Part shown: in pieces, positions 31,538-31,695 of the stretch
Position numbering within the stretch: position 1 is the stretch's first letter
How the letters are laid out: each line of letters opens with the position of its first letter
The notes under the pieces: generated by a model
What the model saw: only the letters and a program-made list of their open reading frames with translations
Told to the model about the DNA's origin: nothing
Databases searched by the model: none
Made by a program: the position numbers and the translations under genes
Source: Ochromonas danica
Taxonomy: Eukaryota; Sar; Chrysophyceae; Chromulinales; Chromulinaceae
DNA length: 31,695 nucleotides
Assembly: GCA_015146655.1 (NCBI GenBank)
Contig: VKHL01000232.1
Location: forward strand, 1-31,695
Reading direction: 5' to 3'

Positions 31538-31695
31538 ATGATGCTTTTGACTATTCTTTCAACTTTCTTATTTTTCTCTTATTCTCAAGCTCTTGCTTCA
31601 AATAGCACTTTAAGTGGAATTTGTTCTTATTCTGATACTTGCAGTGTTTCTGGATATGACGGGGCTTGTGTGAGCATCTCTTCTGGATGTTGCTC
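31538..31695 (+). CDS. Secreted Cys-rich protein, 5' end only
   Basis: Fifty-two codons are open to the window edge. MMLLTILSTFLFFSYSQALA is a clear signal peptide with a likely cut after ALA. The mature start runs GICSYSDTC, then GACVSISSGCC. The spacing C-x5-C-x(n)-G-x-C-x6-CC recalls Cys-rich modules placed before catalytic domains in some secreted cell-wall hydrolases, but too little is present to assign a family. Two adjacent ATGs (31538, 31541) are both possible starts. Confidence 0.6.
   Translation, partial: MMLLTILSTFLFFSYSQALASNSTLSGICSYSDTCSVSGYDGACVSISSGCC

Overview
The window is nuclear DNA from a small-genome protist, most likely a stramenopile (alga or heterotroph). The reasons are: short GT-AG introns of about 60-200 bp; compact genes on both strands; a stand-alone eukaryotic 5S rRNA gene; giant surface proteins built from Ser/Thr-X-Gln-Pro tetrapeptides, a style I know mainly from stramenopiles; and a DEX1-type FG-GAP protein known from plants and some algae. 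The lineage call is an inference and I cannot name the species.

Left half (1-16970): two giant secreted or membrane genes lie head to head around a promoter region of about 330 bp. The minus-strand gene (5252 down to the left edge, 3' end outside the window) encodes a signal peptide and then about 1,570 residues of QPS-type repeat. The plus-strand gene (5587-16970, three exons, 3,707 aa predicted) encodes a signal peptide, a BNR/Ycf48-like beta-propeller, a QPS stalk, a second propeller, a second QPS stalk, an ectodomain, and about seven membrane segments with a cytosolic tail. The two genes share a nearly identical inverted segment (1-2830 against 11140-13064) covering the distal stalk and the start of the ectodomain. 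The minus-strand gene shows no propellers. Both genes show the same 156-bp (13-tetrapeptide) higher-order period on top of the 12-bp unit, so they appear to exchange or homogenise repeat sequence.

Middle (17414-26255): a 5S rRNA gene; a Has1/DDX18-type DEAD-box helicase for ribosome biogenesis (minus, one intron); a divergent sirtuin with an N-terminal HDAC6-like ZnF-UBP domain (plus); a DEX1-like FG-GAP membrane protein (minus, four exons); and an Mpo1/DUF962 ER membrane protein (minus).

Right (26733-31695): a degraded trypsin-fold-like gene whose 5' exon is out of frame; a SPRY protein with an N-terminal MGCxC acylation motif; a single-pass membrane protein that may be a degenerate AIG1/GIMAP-like GTPase; and the 5' end of a secreted Cys-rich protein cut by the right edge. 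These look like ordinary unlinked nuclear genes rather than an operon or island. Simple-sequence tracts ((CTATA)n, (TTC)n, (ATC)n, (GTTTTC)n) sit in introns and intergenic gaps. I saw no transposon, CRISPR array or viral fossil.
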